This document shows, piece by piece, positions 1 to 8,363 of a stretch of 64,000 nt of DNA. Origin of the DNA: Gammaproteobacteria bacterium (GTDB lineage Bacteria > Pseudomonadota > Gammaproteobacteria > Pseudomonadales > Pseudohongiellaceae); contig PALV01000010.1 in NCBI GenBank assembly GCA_002706685.1, positions 62,001-126,000 of the forward strand, read 5' to 3'. The translations under genes and the position numbers were made by a program. The notes beneath the pieces were generated by a model. The model was not told where the DNA came from and did not search any database. It saw only the letters and a program-made list of their open reading frames with translations. Numbering within the stretch: the stretch's first letter is position 1; each line of letters starts with the position of its first letter.

Positions 1-68
1 TTGTGCCTCTGCCTGGTGGCTTATTGTTATGGTTTTTGTGTCACTGACTGAGTCAGCACTGGGCGATG

Positions 69-90
69 CCCGCCTTCATGCGAAGACGGG
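69..90 (-). terminator. hairpin downstream of the SlyD-H1 fusion gene
   Basis: CCCGCCTTC (69-77) and GAAGACGGG (82-90) form a 9-bp stem with one mismatch and a 4-nt loop, starting 14 bases beyond the stop codon of the leftward gene. No U-run follows on the minus strand, so this is only a possible terminator or mRNA-end stabiliser. Bases 1-68 show nothing else I recognise. Confidence 0.35.
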
Positions 91-103
91 AGCCAAGCCC
101 GGA

Positions 104-1312
104 TTAATGGCGGTGACCGCCTGGTCCGTGCACATGACGGTGTGCAATTTCTTCCGGAGCTGCCGCGCGCACCCCCAGCACTTCGATCTGATAGTGCAGT
201 GTGCGACCGGCATACGGGTGATTTGAATCGACATCCACATTGAATTTGCCAACTTTGACAACCAACGCATTGCGAACACCCTGGTTTGTTTTCACCCCAA
301 CAATGACACCTGGCACCAGATTCTTGCCAGTGGGTGGATTATGCAACTGCTTGATGGGAAGACGGATCAGCTCATTGGACTTTCTCGGGCCGTAGGCCTG
401 ATCTGGTGTCAGGGTAATATTGAGCACGTCGCCCGCTCGCTTGCCGGCCATTGCCTGCTCCAGCCCCGGCACCACATTACCGTGTCCGTGAAGGTACAAC
501 AGCGGCTGACGTCCGAATGAGCTTTCAATCCAGGCTGAGTAACTTCCGTCCTGGCGGACTTCGCACAAGCGATAGTGAAACGCCACAACGCGATTCGGCT
601 CGACTCGCATAGTCAAATGAGCAGGCGGCTCCTGCACCGAGCTGAAGCTGACCGATGCACCCTTGACGCTCTCTTTAACAGGCTCTGCCGGAGCTGCTGT
701 GATATCTGGCACCGGGCTGGCGGCTGCTTTGGACTTACTGGCTGCTTTTGGTTTGGACGCCGCTTTGGGCCTGGCCTCAGCTTTAGGCTTGGTCGCGGCC
801 CTGGATTTTGCTGCTGTCTCAGGTTTTGCCTTTGCCTTCGGCTTGCTGGCTGCCTTGGGACTGGCGGCAGCTTTGGGCTTGGCTGCGGCCTTGGCTTTTG
901 CTGCAGTTCCAGACTTGGCAGCAGCCTTGGGCTTGGCTGCTGTTGCAGATTTTGCTTTGGAATCGGCTTTGGGCTTGGCAGCTGTCGCAGCCTTGGCTTT
1001 TGTAGTCGCCTTGGTAGCGGTCGTCCTGGTCGTTGACGCAGGGGCTTTCTTGGTCGCCGGAGCTTTCTTGGTTGCAGGCGCTGCCTTGGCTGAGGGTGCC
1101 TTCTTGGCTACAGGCTCTTTTTTAGCCACGCCTGCTTTCTTGGCGGCGGTCGCAGACTTGGCTGCAGGCGCTTTTTTCACCGCAGCCTTTTTGGTATCCG
1201 CCTTGGGCGACGTGGCAGTCGACTTGGCGGAACTGGTCTTGGTGGTCGCCGCAGATTTGGCTTTCGACGTGGTTTTGGATGTTGTTTTTTTCGCTGCAGT
1301 TTTATCGGTCAT
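104..1312 (-). CDS. SlyD-like FKBP prolyl isomerase with histone H1/AlgP-like tail
   Basis: 402 aa. Residues 1 to about 200 are almost only Lys, Ala, Pro, Ser and Thr in short AAKPKA/KKAPA-type repeats, as in bacterial H1-like proteins and Pseudomonas AlgP. Residues about 235-402 are a SlyD-type FKBP peptidyl-prolyl isomerase: VVPGLEQAMAGK, AYGPR and VDSNHPYAGRTLHY match the family core, and the protein ends in a His-rich tail (HRHVHGPGGHRH) like the metal-binding end of SlyD. The start has GGAGAG about 7 bases upstream. Lys/Ala-rich tails of this kind bind DNA or RNA non-specifically, so I infer a nucleic-acid-tethered folding factor. The repeats keep the reading frame, so this is a genuine fusion. 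From memory, algP and an FKBP gene are neighbours in Pseudomonas aeruginosa, which fits a fusion of linked functions. There is no signal peptide, so it should be cytoplasmic. Confidence 0.85.
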   Translation of the reverse strand: MTDKTAAKKTTSKTTSKAKSAATTKTSSAKSTATSPKADTKKAAVKKAPAAKSATAAKKAGVAKKEPVAKKAPSAKAAPATKKAPATKKAPASTTRTTATKATTKAKAATAAKPKADSKAKSATAAKPKAAAKSGTAAKAKAAAKPKAAASPKAASKPKAKAKPETAAKSRAATKPKAEARPKAASKPKAASKSKAAASPVPDITAAPAEPVKESVKGASVSFSSVQEPPAHLTMRVEPNRVVAFHYRLCEVRQDGSYSAWIESSFGRQPLLYLHGHGNVVPGLEQAMAGKRAGDVLNITLTPDQAYGPRKSNELIRLPIKQLHNPPTGKNLVPGVIVGVKTNQGVRNALVVKVGKFNVDVDSNHPYAGRTLHYQIEVLGVRAAAPEEIAHRHVHGPGGHRH

Positions 1313-1390
1313 ACTGATCTCTCTCCAACAGATTGACCGATTCTAGCAGATTGCCGGCGGTATAAAAGGCTGCAGGCACAAATTGACGAG

Positions 1391-1420
1391 CTGACAGGAA
1401 AGGGGGGATTGGTGTATACT
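1391..1420 (+). promoter_or_regulatory. sigma70-type promoter for the 58-aa gene
   Basis: CTGACA (1391-1396), an 18-bp spacer and TATACT (1415-1420) make a good -35/-10 pair. Transcription should begin near 1427, about 30 bases before the ATG at 1458. Confidence 0.55.
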
Positions 1421-1457
1421 GATCGACTTTTTACGGTAGATATCAAGGTTTAGTGTC

Positions 1458-1634
1458 ATGTCCAGCAAATCCAAGAAAGACCTGCCTGTTTGTGATCGCG
1501 AAGATCTGGCCCGCCAGGTGGCAGCGTTTCTCAAATCCGGCGGCAAGGTCCAGCAGATTCCAACGGGCACCAGCGGTCAAACCAACACCCGCGGCCCTCG
1601 CCAGATCATCCTGAGTCACAAAACTGCCAACTGA
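1458..1634 (+). CDS. small hypothetical protein, 58 aa
   Basis: A short, basic, soluble protein with no signal peptide or membrane segment, divergent from the SlyD-H1 gene. The codon pattern, the promoter at 1391-1420 and the protein-like composition support it as real. The central motif (DLARQVAAFLKSGGKVQQIP) reminds me of the conserved C-terminal patch of SutA-type RNA-polymerase-associated proteins of Pseudomonas, but the acidic N-terminus of SutA is absent. That likeness is from memory and weak. The Shine-Dalgarno is poor (AAGG at about -13). Function unknown. Confidence 0.6.
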   Translation: MSSKSKKDLPVCDREDLARQVAAFLKSGGKVQQIPTGTSGQTNTRGPRQIILSHKTAN

Positions 1635-1670
1635 TCCAAGTCTTTAATACCGGGCACGGCACAGCAGGCA

Positions 1671-2573
1671 TCACGGCTGTGCCATCACCTGAGTCACCTC
1701 GTAACCACGACTCTCCAGCATTGCCAACAGCCCATCTTCTCCTACCATGTGCGCGACGCCAGCCAGAACGAACTCTGTACCCTCCTGTTCGAACATGGCC
1801 TCGATAAGCGGTAGCCAGTCCTGATTGCGGTCAACAAGCAGGCCCTGATAAAGCTCGTCCGAGAATTCGCCCATTGAACCGACGAATTGCTCTTCCAGCA
1901 CACTCAGGTCACCTGCGCGCCAGCTGCTCACCATGGTTTCAAGCTGCGACTCCATGTCCTTGAAATCTTCCAGCGAATACATCACGTAATCGCTTTCATA
2001 GCCATCGCCCAGACTGGCAAGCAGCGCGAGCTGCTGATCAAGCGTCTCCAGCTGTCCACGATCCTTGCCATCTCCCATGGCCCGGGTATGGAAAAACATA
2101 TCAACTCCCTGGGGTGAAAACCCGAGCTTTTGCAGCTCCAGCACGCTGAGGGTGCTGATAAGCAGACCCGGCTTGAAAGTCTGCATCATGGCCAGCGGGA
2201 TGGGCAGGCCGGCCGAGGCCACATAATCTGACAGCGCCTGATACGCTTCCTCATTCAGCACTGTTCGCAGGGTGCGACCGTCCTGGTAGGTCATCTGGGC
2301 CATCATGCGCTGTTGAAGCGAAGGGTCATTCATGGCCCCGATATCAGTCTCGAAGAACAGGCGGTCTGACTCCTGATACGCCAGCTCATACTCAGGCGGC
2401 AGGGGATAATCGCTGGCGCGCAACAGGTGAATGGTGCCGCCCAGGTAAATGTGATTGCCGTCATCCTTGCTGACCTGCCAGACCGCTGTCTGCGCGCTCG
2501 CCAGCGAGGCGATGCTCGCGAGTACCAGCGCAACGATCGCCTGTGCAGCTTTGAAACCTGCTTTCTCCAACAT
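1671..2573 (-). CDS. TraB/GumN family exported protein
   Basis: 300 aa using the ATG at 2573, which has GAGGGAGA just upstream; the longer frame starting at 2690 would overlap the divergent gene and adds non-conserved residues. An N-terminal signal peptide ends near ASAQT. The mature part has the TraB/GumN hallmarks: VWQVSKDDGNHIYLGGTIHL near the N-terminus with its GT(I)H motif, and a C-terminal VLAGVAHMVGEDGLL block with the second conserved His. TraB/GumN proteins are predicted Zn-dependent peptidase-like enzymes (TIKI relatives) of the cell envelope; the substrate here is unknown. It is divergent from the DUF6164-like gene at 2671. Confidence 0.85.
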   Translation of the reverse strand: MLEKAGFKAAQAIVALVLASIASLASAQTAVWQVSKDDGNHIYLGGTIHLLRASDYPLPPEYELAYQESDRLFFETDIGAMNDPSLQQRMMAQMTYQDGRTLRTVLNEEAYQALSDYVASAGLPIPLAMMQTFKPGLLISTLSVLELQKLGFSPQGVDMFFHTRAMGDGKDRGQLETLDQQLALLASLGDGYESDYVMYSLEDFKDMESQLETMVSSWRAGDLSVLEEQFVGSMGEFSDELYQGLLVDRNQDWLPLIEAMFEQEGTEFVLAGVAHMVGEDGLLAMLESRGYEVTQVMAQP

Positions 2574-2670
2574 AATGCTCTCCCTCTTCTTCCCTTTGTT
2601 GCGGTTGGCTATGTTTTCCTGCGGCCGATGCCAGTAACATGACCACTCCAGTCCATTCTGTATTACAACT

Positions 2671-3030
2671 ATGTCACGCCTGATATTCAAACTGCGCCAT
2701 GTACCTGACGATGAAGCCGAGGACGTGCGCCAGCTGTTGCACGACCATGATATAGACTTCTATGAGACCAGTGCCGGCAACTGGGGCATTTCAATGCCTG
2801 GCATCTGGTTGCGCAACGATGACGACTACGGTCTGGCCTCCAGTCTGCTGGCCGAGTACCAGTCACAGCGCCAGCGAGAGTCCCGTGCGCAGTACGAAGC
2901 GGACAAGGCCGCCGGGCGAGCCGAAACGCAGCTGGACAGACTGCGTCAGGAACCTGTCAAAGTAATCCTGTATTTTTGTCTCTGTGCCGCGCTGATCTAC
3001 GTTCTGGTGACTGCCTTCTATCGACTGTAG
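2671..3030 (+). CDS. small membrane protein, DUF6164-like
   Basis: 119 aa. The first 65 residues form a putative-signal-transducing/DUF2007-like alpha-beta fold (MSRLIFKLRHVPDDEAEDV, then a GIWLRNDDDY stretch), followed by a charged coiled-coil-like segment (about 70-95) and one C-terminal transmembrane helix (about 98-117). I recall this arrangement as DUF6164. The start lies 97 bp from the divergent TraB/GumN gene. No function is known to me; the fold suggests a sensor or adaptor anchored in the inner membrane. Confidence 0.7.
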   Translation: MSRLIFKLRHVPDDEAEDVRQLLHDHDIDFYETSAGNWGISMPGIWLRNDDDYGLASSLLAEYQSQRQRESRAQYEADKAAGRAETQLDRLRQEPVKVILYFCLCAALIYVLVTAFYRL

Positions 3031-3088
3031 ACGCCGACAGCGAGCGACATCATTTATTATTTCTATCGTTTGTTAATATATATTTCAT

Positions 3089-3117
3089 TTTACCTAAGCT
3101 GAAAATAGGGCTATTCT
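3089..3117 (+). promoter_or_regulatory. possible ahpC promoter
   Basis: TTTACC (3089-3094), 17 bp, TATTCT (3112-3117) lies in an AT-rich stretch (about 3045-3120) between the DUF6164-like gene and ahpC. It is a moderate sigma70 match. I could not fit a convincing OxyR site here. Confidence 0.4.
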
Positions 3118-3181
3118 TGCGGCTGTTAAGTGAACCGCCGATCAAACTGGATTCGGCACAGGGAAATTAAGGAGTCTTTAC

Positions 3182-3745
3182 GTGTCTTTGATCAATACCG
3201 AAGTTAAACCCTTTAAAGCGACCGCATTCCACAATGGCGAGTTCGTCGAAGTGACCGAAGCTGATCTGACCGGCAAGTGGTCAGTTGTGTTCTTCTACCC
3301 AGCCGATTTCACCTTTGTATGCCCGACAGAGCTGGGCGACCTGGCTGACAACTACGAAGAATTCAAGGCCCGCGGCGTTGAAATCTACAGCGTTTCTACT
3401 GATACGCACTTCACGCACAAAGCCTGGCATGACAGCTCGGATACCATTCGCAAGATCACCTACCCGATGATCGGCGACCCCACTGGCGTCATCAGCCGCA
3501 ATTTCGAAGTCATGATCGAAGAAGCTGGTCTGGCTGAGCGCGGAACCTTTGTGATCGACCCCGATGGCAAGATCCAGGTAGTTGAAATTACTGCTGGCGG
3601 TATCGGCCGCGATGCCTCAGAGCTGCTGCGCAAAGTCAAAGCTGCTCAGTACGTCGCTGCTCACCCTGGCGAAGTTTGCCCGGCCAAGTGGCAGGAAGGC
3701 GAAGAAACACTGGCGCCGTCACTGGACCTGGTAGGCAAGATCTAA
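3182..3745 (+). CDS. ahpC: alkyl hydroperoxide reductase subunit C (peroxiredoxin)
   Basis: 187 aa, the usual length. Typical 2-Cys peroxiredoxin: peroxidatic Cys47 in FTFVCPTEL and resolving Cys166 in GEVCPAKW. It reduces H2O2, organic peroxides and peroxynitrite in the cytoplasm and is re-reduced by AhpF, encoded next. The start is GTG at 3182, 8 bases after AAGGAG. A hairpin terminator (3771-3803) separates ahpC from ahpF, which would give ahpC excess over ahpF, as is common for this pair. Confidence 0.97.
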   Translation: MSLINTEVKPFKATAFHNGEFVEVTEADLTGKWSVVFFYPADFTFVCPTELGDLADNYEEFKARGVEIYSVSTDTHFTHKAWHDSSDTIRKITYPMIGDPTGVISRNFEVMIEEAGLAERGTFVIDPDGKIQVVEITAGGIGRDASELLRKVKAAQYVAAHPGEVCPAKWQEGEETLAPSLDLVGKI

Positions 3746-3770
3746 AACGCCTTACTCCAGTAAGCCCGAG

Positions 3771-3803
3771 AGCCCGGGCGGCTATCGTCCGGGCTTTCTT
3801 TTG
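3771..3803 (+). terminator. intrinsic terminator/attenuator between ahpC and ahpF
   Basis: AGCCCGG (3771-3777) pairs with CCGGGCT (3789-3795), extended by a G-T wobble and CG/CG, followed by TTCTTTT. It is likely leaky, lowering ahpF expression relative to ahpC. Confidence 0.7.
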
Positions 3804-3858
3804 CCCGAAATTTGTGTAAACACTGCCTTTGTGCATTGATTTATCGAGGAAAAACGTG

Positions 3859-5412
3859 ATGTTAGACGCCAACATGAAAACCCAGCTGAAAGCCTATCTG
3901 GAGAAAGTCTCCCGGCCTTTCGAGCTGGTCGCGTCGCTTGATGACGGCGCGAAATCAAAGGAGCTGCGCGCACTGCTGCAGGACATTGCTTCGCTGAGTC
4001 CGCACATCACAGTTCGTGAGGACGGTCAGGGTAGCCGACGCCCGTCGTTCAGCCTGCAGCGGCCAGATGCCGATATGCATCTGACCTTCGCTGGTATCCC
4101 GATGGGACACGAGTTTACCTCGCTGATTCTGGCGCTGCTGCAGACGGGTGGACATCCGCCCAAGCTGAGTGAGGAAAAAATCGCCCAGATCAAAGCCATC
4201 AAAGGTGAATTCGCCTTTGAAACTTATTTCTCACTATCCTGTCAAAATTGCCCGGATGTGGTGCAGGCCCTGAACGTGATGGCGGTCTTGAACCCCAATA
4301 TCAAACACGTGGCCATTGACGGTGCTCTGTTCCAGAAAGAAGTGGAAGAACGCGAGGTCATGTCCGTCCCCAGCATCTACCTGAACGGTGAGCTGTTTGG
4401 ACAGGGCCGTATGGGCGTCGATGAGATTCTCGCCAAGATTGATACCGGCGCCGCCAAGCGCGAAGCCGAGAAGCTGGCAAGCAAGGATCCATTTGATGTG
4501 TTGATCGTGGGCGGCGGCCCGGCCGGTGCGGCAGCGGCGATTTACGCAGCGCGCAAGGGTATTCGAACCGGTGTCGCGGCTGAGCGCTTTGGCGGTCAGG
4601 TGCTCGACACCATGGCAATCGAAAACTTCATCTCTGTGCAGGAAACGGAAGGCCCGAAACTGGCGCGACAGCTCGAAGAGCACGTCAAACAGTACCAGGT
4701 GGATATCATGAATCTGCAACGCGCGTCGGCTCTGGTGCCTGCCGTTGAACCTGGCGGTTTCCACGAGATCAAATTTGATAATGGTGCATCACTGAAGGCC
4801 AAGTCGATCATTATCAGCACTGGCGCACGCTGGCGTGAACTGAATGTGCCGGGCGAGAGGGAGTACAAGAACAAGGGTGTGGCGTACTGCCCGCATTGTG
4901 ACGGCCCCCTGTTCAAGGGCAAGCGTGTCGCTGTTGTCGGCGGCGGCAACTCAGGTATTGAGGCAGCCATCGACCTGGCAGGTCTGGTCGCTCACGTGAC
5001 GGTGCTGGAATTTGCCGACACGCTCAAGGCAGACGAAGTACTGCAGCGCAAATTGCGCAGCCTGCCCAACGTCAAGGTGATCACCTCGGCACAGACCACA
5101 GAGGTAGTGGGCGACGGCAAGAAAGTGACTGGCCTGGTCTACAAGGACCGCCAGAGCGAGCAGTCGCACACTGTGGAGCTGGAAGGTGTTTTTGTGCAGA
5201 TCGGTTTGCTGCCAAACAGCGAATGGGTCAAGGGCACTTTGAAAACCAGCAAGTTTGGAGAGATTGAGATCGACAACCGCGGTGAGACCAACATCCCCGG
5301 CGTATTTGCCGCCGGTGATGTGACCACGATACCCTATAAGCAGATTGTTATCGCGATGGGAGAAGGGTCACGGTCAGCACTGAGTGCTTTTGACTATTTG
5401 ATTCGCCACTGA
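3859..5412 (+). CDS. ahpF: alkyl hydroperoxide reductase subunit F
   Basis: 517 aa. The ATG at 3859 is chosen because [16 protein letters not shown] matches the known AhpF N-terminus and GAGG precedes it; the frame opens 10 codons earlier. Domains: N-terminal tandem thioredoxin-fold with redox pair CQNC (128-131), FAD-binding GGGPAG motif near 217, thioredoxin-reductase-like CPHC (344-347) and NAD(P)H-binding GGGNSG motif. It passes electrons from NADH through FAD and the CPHC pair to the CQNC pair and then to AhpC. It is followed after 4 bases by a diguanylate cyclase, so the two are probably co-transcribed. Confidence 0.97.
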   Translation: MLDANMKTQLKAYLEKVSRPFELVASLDDGAKSKELRALLQDIASLSPHITVREDGQGSRRPSFSLQRPDADMHLTFAGIPMGHEFTSLILALLQTGGHPPKLSEEKIAQIKAIKGEFAFETYFSLSCQNCPDVVQALNVMAVLNPNIKHVAIDGALFQKEVEEREVMSVPSIYLNGELFGQGRMGVDEILAKIDTGAAKREAEKLASKDPFDVLIVGGGPAGAAAAIYAARKGIRTGVAAERFGGQVLDTMAIENFISVQETEGPKLARQLEEHVKQYQVDIMNLQRASALVPAVEPGGFHEIKFDNGASLKAKSIIISTGARWRELNVPGEREYKNKGVAYCPHCDGPLFKGKRVAVVGGGNSGIEAAIDLAGLVAHVTVLEFADTLKADEVLQRKLRSLPNVKVITSAQTTEVVGDGKKVTGLVYKDRQSEQSHTVELEGVFVQIGLLPNSEWVKGTLKTSKFGEIEIDNRGETNIPGVFAAGDVTTIPYKQIVIAMGEGSRSALSAFDYLIRH

Positions 5413-5416
5413 AGAA

Positions 5417-6529
5417 ATGACCGACAAAAACAAACTGCTGCGACTGCAAGGAGATATTGAAGAGATTCGTAACCGGCGGATCCAGCAGTTTGTTCTTGTC
5501 TGTATTTTATTGCTTGTAACGCTGTCAATCGTTGCCGTCCTTAGCGCTCAGATATCGATCATGGTCTACATGATGATCTGCGTGGTGCTGTTGTGTGGCA
5601 CACTGCTGCTGTTGCGGCGTGGCCAGACAACACTGGCCAGTCATATCATCCTGGCGGTCACCCTGTTTTGTATCTTTCAGAGTATGTGGGACGGCTCCGG
5701 CCTGCGCTCTGCCGCGGTGATCGCTTACCCTGCAGTGCTGTTGCTAGCCATGGTCATGGTCGGTACGCGATCGTTTTATGTCGTCTCTGCCAGCATGTTG
5801 CTTTACATCGTCATACTCAGCGTTGCTACCATGAATGGCTGGCGCACAGGCACTGAAGCCACACGCGGTTACCTGACGATGATTGACCACCTTGCTGTTC
5901 TGGCGGCGTCAACTTTCCTGATTCGTGTGCTGGCTTCCGACCTGTTGCTCTTGCTGGCGCGATTGCGGCAGGAACTGGTCGAGGTGGAGCAGTCCAAGCT
6001 GGCCGCTGAACACCTTGCCTATCATGACAATCTGACAGGTTTACCAAACCGGCGCATGGCTGAACAGCTTTTTGACGATGTGCTGGCGCAATGCATGTCG
6101 GATGACTCCAGGCTTGCCTTTGTTTTCCTGGATATCGATAACTTCAAACAGATTAATGATTCGTTGGGGCATGCGCGCGGTGATGCGCTGCTTCAGCACC
6201 TGGCGAAAACCATCAGTGAACAGTTACGACGGTCTGACAAACTTATCCGGATTGCAGGCGATGAGTTTTTGATACTCATCGGCGGGCTGCATGAAGACGC
6301 CAATGTTGAACCTGTACTCGACAAAATAGTCAACGCCGTTTCAACACCTGTTGGTCTGGAGGGGGTGTCCATCACGCCAAGTATTTCGATGGGCGTGACA
6401 TTCGCACCTGAACACGGAACCGACTTTGCCAGCCTGCTGCATCACGCCGACGTAGCTATGTACCAGGCCAAGGCGGCTGGTCGCGGGCGGTATGAGTTCT
6501 ACCGCCCGACCACGCCTGTGCTGGATTGA
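5417..6529 (+). CDS. membrane diguanylate cyclase (AGDEF type)
   Basis: 370 aa. About five or six hydrophobic helices in residues 20-185 form an unclassified membrane sensor, followed by a short coiled coil (about 185-205) and a C-terminal GGDEF domain (about 205-362). The active-site loop reads AGDEF (Ala280) rather than GGDEF. The inhibitory-site motif RxxD is present as RRSD, five residues before it. Some AGDEF cyclases are known to be active, so it may still make c-di-GMP from two GTP. The ATG lies 4 bases after the ahpF stop, implying co-expression with the peroxide reductase. The Shine-Dalgarno (GAAG) is weak, suggesting translational coupling. Confidence 0.9.
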   Translation: MTDKNKLLRLQGDIEEIRNRRIQQFVLVCILLLVTLSIVAVLSAQISIMVYMMICVVLLCGTLLLLRRGQTTLASHIILAVTLFCIFQSMWDGSGLRSAAVIAYPAVLLLAMVMVGTRSFYVVSASMLLYIVILSVATMNGWRTGTEATRGYLTMIDHLAVLAASTFLIRVLASDLLLLLARLRQELVEVEQSKLAAEHLAYHDNLTGLPNRRMAEQLFDDVLAQCMSDDSRLAFVFLDIDNFKQINDSLGHARGDALLQHLAKTISEQLRRSDKLIRIAGDEFLILIGGLHEDANVEPVLDKIVNAVSTPVGLEGVSITPSISMGVTFAPEHGTDFASLLHHADVAMYQAKAAGRGRYEFYRPTTPVLD

Positions 6530-6587
6530 GCCGGAGACACCGGTATCCGTCTCGAGCCCAGCATATGTGCGTTTGACGACTGACCCG

Positions 6588-7475
6588 TCAGTACATGCCT
6601 CGCACATTCATTGGCAGCGCGAACAGACTTCGGCGAGCGGTGACATACAGAACATTGCGCTCCGGCCCACCAAAGGTCATGTTGGCGGGCGCCAGGGGGA
6701 ACTCAAGCACCTGCAGTACCTCTCCTTCCGGACTGTACACCGTAATATTGTTACCACCGGTCAAATAAAGATTGCCATGTTCATCCAGTGTGACGCCGTC
6801 GGACCCCTGCGGAGCGATAAGCCGTTTTCCGCTTATCTGGCCGGGGGCATCGATGTCGTAGGCAAATGTCTGGTTACCCTGATGATCGGCTACGTACAGA
6901 GTCTCACCATCGGCCGTACCAATAATGCCATTCGGACGCTGCATGTCGGTAATAATGACTTCCGCTTCTGAAGCTCCAGGCGCCAGGTAATACACGTAGT
7001 AGCCCGGCTGTGGCAGGTTTGCTTCGCTGCCGTAGCGTGGATCAGTAAAGTAGATGCCACCCTGCGGGTCAATCCACAGATCATTCGGGCTGTTGAACGG
7101 CGCACCATTGTGCTGATCGATCACTGCCGTAGCATTGCCCTCACTGTCCATTCGGCTGATGCGGCCCGCACCGCCTTCGGCACCGTGCAGTACCCAGTTG
7201 CTGTCGAAAAACAGGCCGTTGTTGCCATTGGTCTGTTCGCGAAAGGTTTGCAGTTCGCCGTCCACTGTCCACACATGAATACGGTTGGCAGGGATATCCG
7301 AAAAATAAACGTTCCCTGCCTCATCGGCTATCGGACCTTCGGTGAAAGTAAAGGTGTCGCTCAGCAGCTCGATCTGCGCCCCTTCAGCGACCAGGTCATT
7401 GCTCTGTGCAAGCGCATGGAAAGCCACAAGGCTCATGCCCAGCACTGCCAGGGAATGGATAACGGTTGACTTCAT
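6588..7475 (-). CDS. exported SMP-30/gluconolactonase-like protein
   Basis: 295 aa from the ATG at 7475, preceded by AAGGAGAAG; a longer frame starts at 7505 without a good ribosome site. A signal peptide (about residues 1-24, cut near ALAQS) is followed by a six-bladed propeller-type SMP-30/gluconolactonase domain: FTEGPIADEAGNVYFSDI, APFNSPNDLWIDPQGGIYFTDP, RPNGIIGT and SDGVTLDEHGNLYLT carry the usual metal-ligand Glu/Asn/Asp positions. The family hydrolyses sugar lactones or related esters; here it should act in the periplasm. It lies 26 bp after an SDR gene on the same strand, so an oxidation-then-lactone-hydrolysis pair is possible but unproven. Confidence 0.88.
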   Translation of the reverse strand: MKSTVIHSLAVLGMSLVAFHALAQSNDLVAEGAQIELLSDTFTFTEGPIADEAGNVYFSDIPANRIHVWTVDGELQTFREQTNGNNGLFFDSNWVLHGAEGGAGRISRMDSEGNATAVIDQHNGAPFNSPNDLWIDPQGGIYFTDPRYGSEANLPQPGYYVYYLAPGASEAEVIITDMQRPNGIIGTADGETLYVADHQGNQTFAYDIDAPGQISGKRLIAPQGSDGVTLDEHGNLYLTGGNNITVYSPEGEVLQVLEFPLAPANMTFGGPERNVLYVTARRSLFALPMNVRGMY

Positions 7476-7501
7476 AACAGCTTCTCCTTGAATTGAGTGG
7501 T

Positions 7502-8230
7502 TCAACCACGGCCCAGAAATGGCTGTCTGGGATCAAGCACAGTGGCATCGATGATGGTGGAGTTCGGCGGCATGCTCAGCATCAGCACTGCCACACGGGC
7601 AATATCTGCCACCTGCATTTTGGGCTCATCAACAACAGACTTTGGCGCTTTGTCCCAGATGTCAGTATGTACGTTGCCAGGGTGCAAACAGCTTACCATG
7701 ATGCCAAGTTCGCGTCCCTCGACCTGCAGCGCACGGGTCATGCCCTGCAGACCGAACTTGCTGGTGGTGTAAGGGACTGAACCGAACCGCGGGGTCTGAC
7801 TTGAGATACTGCCGATATTGAGAATGCGTCCACCACCGGCATCTTTCATGACCCGGAAAGCTTCACGACTGTAAAGGAAGGCGCCGGTCAGGTTGGTGTC
7901 CATGACCATCTGAAAGTCTTTGGCGCGCAGGTTCTGAATGGCGCCCGCACGGGCGATACCGGCATTGTTGACCACTGCGTCGACTTTGCCGAACTGCTGC
8001 ATGGCGAGTTCAAAGACACGCACGGTGTCTTCTTCGCTGGCAACATCGGCAACGCTGCCGATCAGGGCATCGTGACCGACAGCTTCAAGTGCTTTATTGA
8101 CGCTCTCTTCTGAGCGGCCGGTGATCAATACTCTGGCGCCCTCTGCCAGACAGGCCTCGGCGATGGCTTTACCGATGCCACGTGTGCCGCCGGTGATGAT
8201 GATGCCCTGATTGGCCAATAGCTGTGACAT
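7502..8230 (-). CDS. short-chain dehydrogenase/reductase (SDR)
   Basis: 242 aa. Classical SDR: cofactor motif TGGTRGIG near residue 13, NNAG at about 87-90, and catalytic Ser in GSISS followed by YTTSK (Tyr and Lys). Arg37 in the TGRSE segment after strand 2 suggests NADP preference. GGAGG precedes the ATG by 7 bases. It is the first gene of a two-gene unit with the SMP-30 protein. The substrate cannot be read from the sequence. Confidence 0.92.
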   Translation of the reverse strand: MSQLLANQGIIITGGTRGIGKAIAEACLAEGARVLITGRSEESVNKALEAVGHDALIGSVADVASEEDTVRVFELAMQQFGKVDAVVNNAGIARAGAIQNLRAKDFQMVMDTNLTGAFLYSREAFRVMKDAGGGRILNIGSISSQTPRFGSVPYTTSKFGLQGMTRALQVEGRELGIMVSCLHPGNVHTDIWDKAPKSVVDEPKMQVADIARVAVLMLSMPPNSTIIDATVLDPRQPFLGRG

Positions 8231-8309
8231 TCTCTGTTCCTCCGTAAGCAGGCTGACCGTAGCCTGTTGGGGCTCGGTCAGCGATGTTCAGTTTTGACGG
8301 AGGACAATA

Positions 8310-8356
8310 CCACGCTGGCACGCCCGGCACTACCAGTGCCGGGCGTGCCAGCGTGG
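8310..8356 (-). terminator. 22-bp perfect inverted repeat, terminator of the RND operon
   Basis: Two perfectly complementary 22-base arms (8310-8331 and 8335-8356) enclose only ACC. The repeat begins 7 bases after the stop of the RND adaptor gene on the minus strand. A short T-rich stretch (TATTGTCC) follows. The position fits a terminator, though the stem is much longer than typical and a 3-nt loop is tight. Confidence 0.7.
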
Positions 8357-8363
8357 CCAGTCG

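Noticed and set aside
663..1346. 227-aa Ala/Leu/Val-rich open frame on the plus strand
   Set aside because: It is the mirror of the Lys/Ala repeat codons of the H1-SlyD gene; such repeats keep antisense frames open.
3101..3113. 13-base identity (GAAAATAGGGCTA) with 24651-24663
   Set aside because: A 13-mer match is expected by chance many times in 64 kb; no further likeness around it.
3041..3180. OxyR site before ahpC
   Set aside because: The ATAG-N7-CTAT spacing could not be matched at more than one quarter-site.
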